64,000 nt of DNA from Brevipalpus yothersi (lineage: Eukaryota; Arthropoda; Arachnida; Trombidiformes; Tenuipalpidae), in assembly GCA_003956705.1 (NCBI GenBank), contig QZCP01000029.1, positions 34,525 through 98,524 of the forward strand, written 5' to 3'. Shown here piece after piece: positions 1-12,095 of this stretch. Positions within the stretch are counted from its first letter, which is position 1, and each line of letters opens with the position of its first letter. The notes below the pieces were generated by a model. The model worked only from the letters and a program-made list of their open reading frames with translations. It was not told the DNA's origin and did not search any database. Position numbers and translations under genes: made by a program.

Positions 1-391
1 TTTTCATGGCTCATCCTCCAAAGTTAGTCATGAATCGAAAGATTTTATCGGAAATCCTGGCTTAGGCCAATTCATCTATGGAACCGCCAACAACAGGATT
101 CTCGTTTCCCGTTCAACGATTGTTGTTTCATTTTCTCCACAAGAATCTGCTGAACTATCATCACTATCATTTAACTTCTAGATAGTTAGTTTCTAGTTAC
201 TGGAAATAGTATCAGAAAAACGGTGAGTTTACCATTTTCTAAACATTTCAAATGTTAATTTAGTAAATTCAATGCATGATACACATAATTTGATTCCTAA
301 AATCACATCGAATATGATGTTCGCTCAAGCCCTCTTCTCGTAAAACTTCATTTAGGCTATTTTCATCGAAGAGCTTATCATTAGAGATTAA
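1..391. other. 3' intergenic sequence beyond the acyl-CoA synthetase gene
   Basis: This AT-rich stretch lies downstream of the stop codon of the minus-strand acyl-CoA synthetase gene. I see no credible open frame, repeat or RNA gene. It probably includes the 3' untranslated region, but no clear polyadenylation signal on the minus strand stands out. Confidence 0.5.
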
Positions 392-2577
392 TTAAGTGGG
401 CATGCTGTAGAGAAGCTCAATCTCTTTCTGATAAAATTTCTTAACTTTAGGACGACAAATCTTCAAAATCGGCGTAAGCATGCCATTTTCAGTTGTCCAC
501 TCCTCTTGACATATCCAAATTTTCGAAGGAGTTTCATGCTTATCCAGTCCAGAACTGAGTCCTTCTCTTGAGAGTCGACTATGAAGCTCCTTTATCACAT
601 CTGGATCTTGGCAATGAACTGAGAAAGATTCGTTTTCTTTGTTCAATGATCGACAAAATTTAACAAATTCTTCTCTTTTCGGAACAATGAGAGCTATTAT
701 GGAATTTCGAGTACTATCACCATAGATACAGATATTTTCGATGACTGGACAGGCTTTCAAAATGGCTTCAATCTTATGCCAAATGAATATATTGAGAAAA
801 TCAGAAAATTAGCTGGAAATCATGAATTATTAGTTTTCTTCAAATTCTCACCTTCCCAAGTGCAATAAACCTTCCGTTTGATAACTTCATAATGTCTTTC
901 CGCCTGTCAATAATTTTGAAAGTTCCATCCGGGTATACTTCACCAATATCACCGGATTTCCAGTATCGTATACCATCTATCTCTACGAACGCCTGTTCTG
1001 TATCCTCTGGATTTTTGAAGTAGCCAGATGCTATCATGTTTCCTCCTAAGAGTAATTCACCTCTAGGGTTGGGAAGGTCATTCGGGGAATATCCTCCTAA
1101 AATCATCGAGAAATTATTGCAATGATAATTTTAAAAAAATCCATCATACACTAATCTCACCCTCTTCCCATTCCACCAGTTTCACATGAAGATCATGAAT
1201 TGGAGCTCCAACTCGTCCAAAGCTCAGGTCATCAAAATCCATAAAAATTCCACTACAAGTCGTCTCGGTGGCTGCATATCCTTGGAGTACTCGGCAACAA
1301 AAAGCTAAGGTTATAAATTCATGAGTTTCCGGTAATAATGGTGCACCACCACTTAAAATTAGACGCAAACGACCCCCGAGAGCTTGCCTAATCTGTTCGA
1401 ATATCAAGCGATCGACGATGGGTGTCTGTAGACCACGTTGGAATCTTCTCTTCTTATATTCTAAGACTCTTCTGAGAACCTCTGATCTTATGGGCTTGTC
1501 TTGAATCCTATCGTGGACGGCTTTTCTCATTCTCTCAAGTACCAAAGGTACAGCTGACATAACTGTCGGTTTCACTAGGCTCAGATCACTTTCAGTACCT
1601 TCAATCAAGCCAGTACTCGTCGGACTCAATGTTAATGGACTAGAATAAGCCACTGGTATTCCCTTCGAAAACATGAGAACTTCTGATGCTAATCCGAATA
1701 CATGAGCTAAAGGAAGATATCCCAAGTAAACATCATCCGGGCTGACTGGAAAGTTTCCCATCACAGAGTATAACGATGCTTGTAATGAGCTCAAACAATT
1801 AAAATGAGTCATGATCACACCTTTCGGTTTTCCTGTTGTTCCAGAGGTATGAATAATGAGAGCATCATCATGTATATCGATTGATTCAGGTGATATTAGG
1901 TTGAGTGGTTCACTTCTCTTCGAAGTGAGATTTTCGAAAGGCGTCAATTCAAACTCATCTGTAGTGACCTGTATCTCGTCTTCCAATGTTTCTCTCATAT
2001 GAACAATGTGTTTCAAAAATGGTAATCGACCTTCTTTCTTTAGCTTCTGTAGCTTCGGTATTAGCCCATTGGAAGTGATTAGAATGGTAGATTCTGTATC
2101 GTTCAGAATGCTGACTATCCCATCATCTTGAAGATTTGGGAACATTGTAGCCACAATTGCATTCCTTCGCCATATTGCATGAGCTGTGAGCATCCATTCT
2201 TCTCGAGTTTCAGCAAAAATTGGAACTATTTGCTTGGGTTTCACGCCAAGATGATGCAAATTTTGAGCAATGTTCTCAACTTTTTGGTGAGCCTCCTCGA
2301 AGGTGGTATACTTAAAGTGATCAGCAAGAATATACTTTTTGATCTCTTGACCATCTTTGTTCTTCTCGAAGTATGAAGACACTCTACTTCGCGTGCCATA
2401 GCATGGACGGTGAGCAAATTCTTCGCACATTACCTTGTGAAATTGAGCCATATTTTTCCAGCGTTCTGAGCCCAATTCTCCGAGTTTAACCAGTCGATCA
2501 GTTGATCTTTGAAAAATTCCATTTGAATTTGATTGTGAAAAAGTTTGCTGATTTATGAACGATTTGTCTTGGAACAT
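392..2577 (-). CDS. Long-chain fatty acid--CoA ligase, ACSL3/4 class, three exons
   Basis: The enzyme activates long-chain fatty acids to acyl-CoA with ATP; ACSL3/4 relatives work at ER and lipid-droplet membranes. Three minus-strand exons join in frame: 2577-1161, 1096-852 and 772-392, giving 680 residues, within the usual range for the class. Donors read GGTGAG and AAGGTGAG and acceptors TTTTAG and CATAAG, and the phases agree (1, then 0). Seen in order: the AMP-binding loop HTSGTTGKPKGV, GYLPLAHVFG, the adenine motif GYAATETT, RVGAPI, and the FACS signature region GDIGEVYPDGTFKIIDRRKD followed by ALGK. The chosen start MFQDKSF is the first Met of exon 1; the N-terminus lacks the clear membrane anchor of vertebrate ACSL3/4, so a further upstream exon is possible. 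It stands outside the DNA2-like array and looks like an ordinary single-copy gene. Identity is inferred from recalled family motifs, not an alignment search. Confidence 0.93.
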
Positions 2578-3530
2578 CTGATACGATAGTTTGCGACTGA
2601 AGTTCGATCTATGATTCAGAGGAGAAGTCTAATAATAACTAATGGGGAAAACATTTCTCTGAACATGTCAACATGCTTAAACAGCAATGTTCAATTTTAT
2701 TTTTGGATATCTAACTCATGAATCTAAGGGTAGAATCAGAAGGCTGAAATCAGCGTAAATTCTTCATTCAAAGGCTCGATTTCAGGTGAAAACATATGGA
2801 TACTTACCTCCGAACACGCTGGAAAACTAGTTTTATCAGCATTTTGATTTGATAACTTTTTTTCAGTACTGAATAATATTAACAATTACCACCACCATTT
2901 AGCGTTCATTAACTATGGCGAATTTTTTTTCGTCATTGAGTGAGGTTAAAGCTCTCTTCAAGCTAACCAATCAATCTGACCTGATTAATTAAACCATCAA
3001 ATTCTCAACTTCCTATCAAAATATTGGTAATCATCATCATCAATGGAATCACTGATCAGCTCTTTCATTTCTGAAATTCAATCTAGAAGAATCAAGATCA
3101 ATCCTGAGATGGTCACAGCTTATCTTCTTCCGAATACTTTTCCAAGAAAAAAATTCACCTCAACACACATAAATAATAATAATCTATTCTAGGAAAATTT
3201 TAACAAATCCTGGAAAAAGTTAATATTAACAGGTCGTGCAGTTAGGATATGTTCAAAATTCAACACTTTTTTCCAATCTTGACCCATATCATAACCATTT
3301 TACCTGGATGAAAAATATCAGGAATTGGATGAAGTTAATTATTTGCAAAACTTCACATCAAAATTCCCAGTAAAACATGGAAAAATTGATGATGGAGCTG
3401 AGATTCAGACTTTTGAAATCTATGGGTTTTTGGACCTAGGACTTATTGTTTTTTTTTCCAAAAAGCACTTCTCTCCTTTTTTTGTTAATTTATTTTCCAG
3501 CTTAAGATTTATGAATATCATTTTTATCTC
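2578..3530. other. Intergenic, 5' side of the acyl-CoA synthetase gene
   Basis: AT-rich sequence between the divergent acyl-CoA synthetase and DNA2-like gene D1. Open frames here are short and have no recognisable motif. It presumably holds the promoter of the acyl-CoA synthetase gene, but no element can be named with confidence. Confidence 0.45.
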
Positions 3531-3534
3531 ATCG

Positions 3535-4534
3535 TTTTAAGTGTGTTAGTCACTCCTCATCAACGATTTCCTTTGACTCACACCTCTGAAAGTAACAATC
3601 TTAATCAACGTTTATTTAATCGGGTAATCTCTGTGTCTCTCTAAAAACGACTTGAATGAAGCAAATTGATTCTCTCATCCAGATTTCCTGATGAGTGAGT
3701 AATATCTTCTTAAAAAGATAAACCTTTTCATCAATTTTCTGAGTCAGTGATTCAAAGCAGAATTAATGATTTGAAAGCCAGCATTCAATTTTTCCTAATA
3801 TGCAAGAATTTTCAGGATAGAAAGGAGAAGTAGAGAAGGCCTCTCTAATACCTTTTTAATTATTGCAATCATTCTGATGTCTCAACACCAAACAATTTGA
3901 ACGTAGAAATCTTTTCTTCAAGATCCAGGAGACAGAAGATGCTCAAATAGTTAATTTATATATTCTTGATAAGAAAACTTTTGAGTGATTGAAAAAAAGG
4001 TACAGAAGATTTGAATATTGCCATTGGAATTGTAAATTCCCGCTCAATATGTTTCGTTTCGAGTGGCTGACTCACAGCCTTAATCAAATAAATCATCATA
4101 AACGGAGGTAGGGCTCTTTGACCAGAGGAGTTGATATATTTAATTTGCTTCATCCAGCACGCTGTTGGGGTGAGAAACGAAAATTATCCGGATAAGATAA
4201 TGTTCATCAAGATTCTGAGTTTGGCATTCGAGAAAGAGTGTGAGTCAGAGAAAAAAGGTGAGAAAGAGAAAAGTTAAGACACTTAAGATAATGAGTCAAA
4301 AACAGTGTTTATAAGTCTCGGCTGATGATCAAACATGATCATTTTTTTCTATGTGCTTGGTCTCGGTCTTTATTAACTACTTGTCACCCTTCAAAAGAAT
4401 TACAAAATTTCATTTTTTAATTGCTTCTATCTCATTTTTTCACTTGATCCGGTGTTTTCTGATCGAATTATTTGGCAATTTTAAGTTTCTCGTTTTTCAA
4501 AGTGTTTGCTGTAGAACTTGAAGACACATCAAAA
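3535..4534 (+). repeat. Duplicated 5' flank of D1
   Basis: About 1 kb directly upstream of D1 recurs upstream of D3 (12096-13081) and D5 (31470-32862), and its gene-proximal part upstream of D4 and D8. Shared landmarks are TTAGTCACTCCTCATCAAC at the distal end, the phrase AAGATTCTGAGTTTGGCATT, and a TATA-like box. The similarity extends well outside coding sequence, so the copies arose by DNA-level segmental duplication and not by retroposition of the genes. Confidence 0.8.
4310..4315 (+). promoter_or_regulatory. TATA-like box of D1, conserved among copies
   Basis: TATAAG, followed by TCTCGGCTGATGATCAAAC, lies 225 bases before the chosen ATG of D1. The same box and context occur at 12845-12850 before D3 and 32606-32611 before D5. 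In D4 (near 26464) and D8 it is altered to TATTAG and TATGAG. Conservation across flanks and distance to the gene suggest a core promoter; this is inference. Confidence 0.45.
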
Positions 4535-6826
4535 ATGGAAAATCCTAATGTATTTGGTAGATTCGAAGTGATATCTGTGAAAGAATTTCGAACGTCTTCC
4601 GTTAGGAAGCTGATGATAAAAATGAAGCATCCATCATCAAGTAAAATCTATGGATGCCATCTATTCGGCTCATGGTATTGGAGCGAAGTGTTCAGAGGTG
4701 ATATCATAAATGTTAAAAGTGACGATTTTGATGGCCAAATCTTCTACATCGACGATAAACATGGTTCAGTGATCATCAATCCAGACATTCTGATACCTGT
4801 CACATCAGTTTCAAGATCGGAAGGATGTATACGTCGAGAATGGTTGCGAAGATTATTTGATGGGGGACAGTGGGCAAACGATTTATACAGTGCCATAGGA
4901 CTTGTAGTGCGAGATATCTTCCAGACCGCATGTAAAGTGCGTGCATCGACCCTTTCACAGCTCGAAGAGCTCAGAGAACAATGTCTTGAGAAAGAAGATA
5001 TTGTTTCACTAATTTCGAGGAATGGTTTGAATAAAGAAACGCTGATCGAAGAGGTCAACAAATACCTGGAGAGCATCTTGAGTTGGCTGGAGAAGTATGT
5101 GCACCGAAGTGGACAATTATGTGATGGAACTTTGGTCCAAGTTGATGAGGTGAAAGATATAGAAGAAGATATCTGGTGTCCTTCTCTAGGTCTTGCTGGC
5201 AAAGTGAACCTTAATTGTGAAGTGAAAATCCATGATTCAAAGTTTCGCAAAAAAATTGTACCCATAACGATGAAGACTAGTAGATCTTCTAATTCTCGTT
5301 TCGGGCATCAAGCTCGCTCTAAGCTATATTCTATGATGATGAGAGAACGAAGCTCACTTGATTGTGATGAAGGGCTTCTTCTATCCTTGAAAAACGCTAA
5401 TGGTGAACCCGAACCTGTGTTGGATCTGGTCAAAGTTGAACGTGATGCGGAAAGAAATTTGCTACAGATGCGCAATAGTCTTGCTTATCACTTATCTCCT
5501 GCTAACAAGAATTTATCTGGGCCAAATTTTCGGCGACTCTCTTATGGAGATTGGTATTGTAAGAGATGTCCCCAATTGTTCAATTGTTCTCTCATGGCTC
5601 AATCATTTGAACAAGATCTGATTCGAGATTGGAGTAGAAGAAAGTTGATCGATAAAACTCTGTCCCATTTGGGTCCTGAAGGTATTGAATTTTTCACTAA
5701 ATGGATGCGTTTGATACACGCAACAATGGATGCGAATGATTCTCCATCTTGGCGTGAAGATTTATCACTGAGAGAGAAAAAAAATTTGGGTTTTGGCAAT
5801 TTGATTATTGATAATCATGAAGAATCTGAAGGAAGAATCATCTTGAGAGGAGCTGATGGGGCAGAGAATAAGTTCACAAAGCAACATGGATTGCTCAATC
5901 GTCGTGCTGTTTTCAGTAAAGACGAGCCTTGTAATTATGTGCGGACGCAATCAGCATTATTCTCTGGTTACATAGCTAAAGTGGAAGAAAACACAATTGA
6001 AATTATTCTTGAGAAGAACATCCAAAATCTTGAAAAAAGCACCAAGTATCGATTGGATGTAGTAGATTGTAAAGATCCTCGTTTCTTCCACTATTATTGT
6101 TTGAGCAAATTGATGTCCAAGACTTGCAGCGACGATTTAAGACCTTCCAATGATAATGTGAGGAACATCTCTGTAAGAAATCTTGGAAACCAAATGAGCT
6201 TAGAACCATCTGAAAGGTGTGATCTTGACGAGAATGAAAAGTCTCAATTTTATTCCTTCGAAAGTTCACTGGACAAGATGAACACTTATCGCCTGGCTGA
6301 TGGAATGTCAGATCAAACCATCGATAGCATGGGAAGATTCATTTCAAAAACCGAGAAATCTATCCTGATAGTCAGCCAGGAGCCAACCATCTTGAATAGA
6401 GTTCTATTCACCCTCAAGAAGTACAAAGTTGATTTCGTTTGTTTTGGGATGCAATCGAATTGTGATTCAAATTCCACCGGTTACACTATCGAAGAGAAGA
6501 TCGAAAAAGCAAGAGAAATCAACCAACGAATGGAAATAGACAGCATCTATCGAAAGATAAGAATTGCATTGGCAACATGCCCAGCTCTATCATATTATCC
6601 CTCCTTATTGTGGCAAGATTTCGATTTGTCCATCATATTTGAGGCCAACAAGATTCCTCTACCTCATATTTTGAGTCCTCTGTTCATTTCAGATCGTTTC
6701 ATTTTGATCGATGATGAAAGCCATATGCCATCAGCTGGAGGAAACGAAAATGTTCTTCTTGAAAAATTGCTCAAATTATTATGGATGGAAAGTAGAAAGT
6801 ATCTCAAAAGTCAATCCTCATGCTAG
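4535..6826 (+). CDS. D1: DNA2-like protein with dead nuclease and helicase sites
   Basis: Predicted protein of 763 residues homologous to the N-terminal two thirds of DNA2, the nuclease-helicase of Okazaki-fragment and end-resection processing. Order seen: OB-like N-terminus, Fe-S cysteine C98, RecB-like nuclease core, Fe-S cysteines C342, C345 and C351 (C-x2-C-x5-C, as in human DNA2), an OB/beta-barrel part, then helicase domain 1A. The nuclease His is Arg126, the metal-binding Asp is Asn225, and the Glu of ELKT is Thr245 (only Lys247 remains). Walker A is replaced by DGMSDQTI, DEAS by EANK, and motif III by DDESH. The frame ends after motif III, so helicase motifs IV-VI are absent. The start is the ATG of MENPNVF, shared by paralogues. 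The frame is open for another 60 bases upstream (KVFAVELEDTSK), similar to D3, D4 and D5, so an upstream coding exon is possible. Function unknown; enzymatic activity is unlikely. Confidence 0.85.
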   Translation: MENPNVFGRFEVISVKEFRTSSVRKLMIKMKHPSSSKIYGCHLFGSWYWSEVFRGDIINVKSDDFDGQIFYIDDKHGSVIINPDILIPVTSVSRSEGCIRREWLRRLFDGGQWANDLYSAIGLVVRDIFQTACKVRASTLSQLEELREQCLEKEDIVSLISRNGLNKETLIEEVNKYLESILSWLEKYVHRSGQLCDGTLVQVDEVKDIEEDIWCPSLGLAGKVNLNCEVKIHDSKFRKKIVPITMKTSRSSNSRFGHQARSKLYSMMMRERSSLDCDEGLLLSLKNANGEPEPVLDLVKVERDAERNLLQMRNSLAYHLSPANKNLSGPNFRRLSYGDWYCKRCPQLFNCSLMAQSFEQDLIRDWSRRKLIDKTLSHLGPEGIEFFTKWMRLIHATMDANDSPSWREDLSLREKKNLGFGNLIIDNHEESEGRIILRGADGAENKFTKQHGLLNRRAVFSKDEPCNYVRTQSALFSGYIAKVEENTIEIILEKNIQNLEKSTKYRLDVVDCKDPRFFHYYCLSKLMSKTCSDDLRPSNDNVRNISVRNLGNQMSLEPSERCDLDENEKSQFYSFESSLDKMNTYRLADGMSDQTIDSMGRFISKTEKSILIVSQEPTILNRVLFTLKKYKVDFVCFGMQSNCDSNSTGYTIEEKIEKAREINQRMEIDSIYRKIRIALATCPALSYYPSLLWQDFDLSIIFEANKIPLPHILSPLFISDRFILIDDESHMPSAGGNENVLLEKLLKLLWMESRKYLKSQSSC

Positions 6827-6833
6827 GGAACAA

Positions 6834-6839
6834 AATAAA
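6834..6839 (+). terminator. Possible polyadenylation signal of D1
   Basis: AATAAA begins 8 bases after the D1 stop codon. A 3' untranslated region this short would be unusual but is seen in compact genomes; in AT-rich DNA the hexamer may also be chance. Confidence 0.3.
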
Positions 6840-7179
6840 TCATATCATTAATTTTCTTTTTGAATGAAGGAGAATCAAATTATCCCAATTATCTCTCCTA
6901 GATTGTATGCTAGAGTGATGGTACGCTTTTTTTACTTGTAACAGAATGATTTGAAAAATGTTCGAAGAGCGTTTTAGTTTGATTAAAATCTTCAAATTTC
7001 CATCTCATCAGCTGTTTTTCTGATAAAAATTTCTTTATCACTGCGATTTAATCTCAGAAAAATTCAATAACAAATCTGAATGAATAATTTTCTTCCATTA
7101 AAAATGATAACTAAGTAAGTGATGCATGATTTCTGGGAGAATCTTTCCAATATTCTATCACATCAATGACATAAAGAAA
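6840..7179. other. Spacer between D1 and the family X remnant
   Basis: Non-coding AT-rich sequence. Parts resemble the corresponding 3' spacers of D3 (15390-15650) and D4 (29032-29280), so it belongs to the duplicated unit. No gene is visible. Confidence 0.5.
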
Positions 7180-7850
7180 ATAGCCGCCATCTAATTACGA
7201 CAGAATTTCACATTACTTTTGGCTCGAGTTGAACAGATATATCTTGACTGATTGCTTGTTGAAGGTTAAAGAGATCTCCAAACACAATATTGTGACAGAC
7301 GATGTTGTTGGCCAGAGAAAATAGACTTATGTCCGAGATTTAGAAAACAAAACATGAACCAATGAAGAACACTGTCTTTCGACCTAGTCTATTCAAAAAC
7401 TCTAGAGCTTCCAATCCTCCAAAAAATGCTCCACTTTTGAATGCTGCTTAATGTAACTTCAAGTTGTCATCCTGATAACTTTTTCGCTTTTTTTCTAGAA
7501 ACAATCAAGAGAGCGCACCATCGAAGTGATAAAGAGACAGGATATGACATGTTCCTCTTATATGTTGAACGCATTGTGAGTACAACTTCCGGAAACTGAT
7601 AGCATGTCATCAATGCATACTTCTAGTGAGCTGGCTATTTTGGGTTATTTGTGTCGACGATCAGATGTGGAATGGAGATACTTTAAAAATTTGGAGGAAA
7701 TTGTGCTCGTTCCCCCCACTCATAATCAACAAACATGATCTGACATTCGCTCTACAATCTTTGGAAATCTTCTCAGGGAATCAAGATAAGCTCAACTACA
7801 AAGGCACAATGAGATTGCTCGCTTTTTATTTCGATTCACACTAATTTCAG
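7180..7850 (+). pseudogene. Family X remnant downstream of D1
   Basis: A decayed copy of an unrecognised gene that recurs downstream of most DNA2-like copies. The best-preserved member is at 24540-25199. Landmarks here are CTAGAAACAATCAAGAGAG near 7496 and a conceptual stretch reading ILGYL...YFKNLEEIVLV (7633-7720), matching SLGYL...YLKNLERVAVN in the better copy. Frameshifts and stops interrupt it throughout. I do not recognise the parent protein. Confidence 0.5.
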
Positions 7851-8639
7851 CCAGAATCGTTAACTATTGAATAATACAGCACAAGTTTTCATCGCGATCC
7901 AATACCTCAAATCCTTCGGGTAGGATGTAGCAATCAACCATTCCTTTTTGGATGTAAAAAGTGTCGTGTATAAGGCCAGAAATGTAAGAAACATGCACCA
8001 CTGGAAAGAAGCTACAGTAGAATCAATGATGAATTGGTAAGTTTTTTCGGTTACCCAACCACCAGCTTGAAGTTTCTTGAAATGCTTTTTGCTGGAAAAT
8101 TGACAAATATTGGTCAAGAGATAGAGCAGGGTCATGATTTTCAAAAAATCTTTAGAATAGCTCTAAGGATTATGATTAATGCTGTATGAGTGGGGACAAC
8201 TATTTTAGTATTTTTTGGATAATAGTAGTGGTCCCAGGTGGAGGGTAAGCTTGATGGGTGTTCCGGGAGAATTACTGAAGAAATATCAATCCGCAAAGTT
8301 TCATCCATAACAGAATCCAGATATCAAAGCGAAACTAACTTATCGTAGTGAGTGATATCATCTCGATTAACTTTGCATAGGTGAACACTGCATTCTTGAT
8401 CTTCTTTTGCGGTAATTTCTCCTGTGCCCCCTCCCATTTTACACTCTGTATCACTCTTTTTTGCGAAAAACTCACGATTGATCCAATATCAACATGTAAG
8501 AAAGGAAGAAAAAAAGTCAATCATCTTTGCACTGTCAGTTTGCTCTCATTGAGGATAGGAAAGTAAGTTTCATGGATGACCATTGATTTCTCAGAGAACG
8601 GAGATTTAGAAGGCGACAAATGTTTCAGCTATTCATTCC
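7851..8639. other. Spacer between X remnant and D2, unresolved short frames
   Basis: The minus strand has a 94-codon open frame at 7860-8144 with one hydrophobic stretch and another of 61 codons at 8335-8520. Neither shows a motif I trust. In another minus frame a phrase GMVDCYILPEGFEVLDRDE faintly recalls cyclic-nucleotide-binding domains, but this is too short to call. The stretch is therefore left unassigned. Confidence 0.3.
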
Positions 8640-11600
8640 TCAGATTCGTGCGACTCCTTGAGCCAGTAAAAGAGCAAGGCATACATCTTCAAGTTGGCAA
8701 GTCGGGCTGATGAATTGATCCTCTCTCATTCGGCGAAAAAGATAATTATATGGCTCATAAGACTCCAAAACTTCTTTACTGCCAATGAAGATCAGCTTTC
8801 TAGCTGCTCTAGTGAGAGCTATTTTTAACAAACTATCATCAGCAAAAACAGCGTGATTGCACGTTTCAGGACCATTCTTATCTGTCATGAATGAAACCAA
8901 AACAATCATCCGCATTTTCTTCTCAGATTTATCAATGGTTTCGATGAATATTTCCTCAAATTCTCCATCAAACTCGTCACAAAATCGTTCAGGCATATTC
9001 CTGAGTAGTGCAGCCTGGCTCTGAAAAGGAGTGATGACACCAATCTGGTGCAGAGGTATATTACACCTTGTCAAGAATTTTCTGATCAACTTTCTACACA
9101 AAACAATTTCAAAATGATGGCTGAGAATACTGGTCGCAGGTTTCACATAGGGATTAAAGGAATCTGTATCTAGGAACAAGAATGATTGTTCCTTATCATT
9201 GGATATAGCAATATCGAGCCATGAAGGAGCAGCCTTTGGTATAACTGCATCAGCTACCTCCTCGGATCCACATTCAATCGGTCCCAAGATTCTACCGTAA
9301 TCTCTTTTCACAAATCTCCCAGCAGCTTGTAATATTTCTTCGTTCATATTATACTGAACTGCTAGTGAAGGGAGATTTCCTCGTTTCCTAATTAATTCTA
9401 GGAAACCTCTGCAAACTCTATTTGGCTCGTATATTGGTATGCAGCTCTTGTCATCAATCAAGATGATATGATTTGAGGTGAACAAAGTGCTAAGAACTCC
9501 TGGCAAAGAAATCTTATTGGCTGCAAGGACGATAGAAAAATCAAAATTTTTCTCCATCAAGAGGGGATCAAATGATACATCTGAGCACATTATCGCTGCT
9601 ACTTTGATATTTTGATAGAATGCTATCAAGTTCGGGTTTTGATTGGTTTCTATCTCCTCTCCAATATGGTGCTCGATGGTATTCTCCATCAAATCCGGAT
9701 CACAACCTGATTGCATACCAAAACAAACAGGATCAATTCCAAATGCTTTGAGCAGGAGTAGAATTCTATGCAAAGCAGTGTAATCGTGGCTAGAAATCAG
9801 AACAGATTTCTTGGCTATCGAAAGAATTTTCACGATACCAACAATCGCTTCATCAGAAAATCCCTTAAATAAGCAAAATTCCCCCATCTCTTCCAGAATA
9901 TGGAGACCTTTTTTCAACTCGATCTAAATGTTCTAGATGATGTTCATTCAGTAATCCTCCAATGGGCTCTGTCGGATCATATCTCGAGGTATCTGTGATA
10001 TACAGACGGAGTGGTTCAAAGTCCTTTCCTTTCCATGGTGTTTGGTCAGACATGAGAACACTCAGATTCCATTAGTCATAGCAAGGTGAATCTTCATGGA
10101 TCACATCCATTCTATAAACTCTGATATTGTATCGATTCTTTTTGAAGTTATCATTGAGGGCTAATATTATTTTGTTCGCTCTGACTTCAGCAACACAACC
10201 GAAGAATAATGCCACTTTTGTTGGTACAGATGTTATACCAAAACTCATATCATCAATCTCATCTTCACTGACAGCTACTCGCTTACCAAGCAATCCATCC
10301 TGGTTGCTGAATTCTTCTTTTATGCTATGAGCTCTCTTCAACACAATTTGCTGGTCAGAGCTCTCCTGAATGGCTAGACCTCATAAACCCAAATTTTTAG
10401 TCTCTCTCGAGGAAGAGGGCTCAGTCCAGAAAGGGAATCCCTTTTTCTCTTTGATCCAATTATCTCTGACTAATTCCATCCATTCTTTGAAGAACTCAAA
10501 TTGTCGAAACTTCAAGTGGTTGAGCTCTGATTTGATAATCTCACGTCGCCAATCAGTTGATTTTTTAATCTTATCTTTTTCAAAAGATCTGGCCATGAGC
10601 GAGCAATTAAATCTTTGTGTACAGCTCCTACAGAATGTTTCTTTCTCCAAAAAGCCAGGTCCACTGAAATTATTTTTGTCATGAGAAGAGAAATAGGCGA
10701 GCTCATTGCGTCTGTGTAATAGCCCTGTCTCTTCATAATGATTGAATTTAATCAAGTCCATTTCAGGCTCATTATTGAGAGTTAGAATTAGTCCTCGATC
10801 GAAACTTCCCGAGCCCCGTTCTCTCATCAGCATAGAATATAGCTTCGACTGATCTTTATGTCCAGGATCCCATATTGATGATGCTTTCCCAATATGCAGT
10901 GATAGGGGCATTACTTTTTTTCGACCATTAATTTTGACTTCCCAACTGACATCTACCTCACCTCGAATACCCAGAGAAGGAGACCAGATATTCTCTTCAA
11001 TATCTCTTACAGTGTCTAATTGGGCTGGTATCTCTTCATCATCCAAGGGCCGAGCAGCTTGTTAAACATATCTTTCCAGCCAACTCATGATACGAGGTAA
11101 ATATTCATCAACTTTTTCGATCAGCTGCTCTTTACTCAAACCAGCCCTCAAAAATTTTGAAATGATGTTCTCCTTCTGGAAACAATTTTTTCCGATCTCA
11201 TTGAGCTGCAGGAGTGTACTCGGAGCTTCTTGACATGCTGTTTTGAAGATACAACGCACTATTGATTCTACGATGGTAGATTCGCTGGACGTGAGGGGCA
11301 TCGTTTTGAACAATATTTCTAACCACTCTTTGCGCATACATATTTTAGACTTTGCGATTGATTCAACAGATATCAAATTATCTGGGTCGATAATTACATA
11401 ACCATGGTTATCATCAATGGTGTAGATTTTGCCATCAAATTTGTCACTTTTAACATTGATGATGCTACCTTCAGATATTTTGGTTCGATGCCATAAGCCG
11501 GAAAGATGACATTCAAATAGTTCACTTGTTGATTCATGTTTGATACTCAACACTACCTTGTAGTCAATTTTTTTCTTGGATATCACTTTGAATCTATTGA

Positions 11601-11652
11601 AGACGTTGGATCTCACCCTCACCGTTCCCCATCGAAGTCTGATAGGTTGCAT
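8640..11652 (-). pseudogene. D2: full-length DNA2-like copy with three stops and a frameshift
   Basis: Read on the minus strand, the sequence covers almost the whole of DNA2, including the C-terminal helicase half that most paralogues lack. One frame runs from 11652 to about 9910 with in-frame stops at 11062-11064 (TAA), 10381-10383 (TGA) and 10072-10074 (TAA). It then shifts at an A6 run near 9905-9917 and stays open to 8640. Nuclease site: His to Arg (IVRCIFQ), Asp kept (GEVDV), Glu to Ser and Lys to His (LSLHIGK). The Fe-S motif CRSCTQRFNC is intact. Walker A is replaced by KGFSDEAI and motif II by LAANK. QYNMNEEI, VITPFQSQ, IETIDKSEKK and LTRAARKLIFIGS correspond to motifs IV-VI. It shares the TPWKGKDF phrase with D6, so these two are close relatives. 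It is the only copy in the left cluster on the minus strand. Pseudogene is the natural reading. Confidence 0.82.
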
Positions 11653-12095
11653 TGCGAAAAAGAAAAATCAAGTCGTTGCTGAAATTGATTCAATTACAGA
11701 GAACAGGCTCAAGTGAGAAAATGAGAATAACTTGAATTATGACCAATGAAATAAGACTTGTTGTCATTGAATAATAATAATAAAATTTGTCAAAGAAACT
11801 TTCACATTTTCTTTTATCATGACAATGGATGTAGAAATTGGTTGATTAAGAAAAGAATAACTTATTATCACATAGAGAGAAGTGCTTAAAAATGATTGTA
11901 GCTAAAGACGTTATTAATTGCAACGGTGAATAAATGTCAATTTTGGTCACATTATCTGAACCACAATCACAAAATTTGAATGTGTTTCTAGTAGAAAGTC
12001 TTTCACCAAGCGAATGAAAACATTCAATGTGAAGAAGGATCGAGCACATAAAAAACACTTATGACTGATCATGAACCCAGACTTATGGATATTGT
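11653..12095. other. Intergenic between D2 and the D3 flank
   Basis: AT-rich spacer, including an A/T-rich run near 11775 (AATAATAATAATAAA). It separates divergent D2 and D3 and would hold the D2 promoter if that copy were ever expressed. No gene is visible. Confidence 0.45.

Noticed and set aside
4744..5265. 173-codon minus-strand frame inside D1, with equivalents inside D3 and D5
   Set aside because: Antisense shadow of conserved coding sequence; it has no independent motif.
7860..8520. Possible cyclic-nucleotide-gated channel exons on the minus strand
   Set aside because: Only faint phrases in different frames; no joinable exons or channel pore seen.
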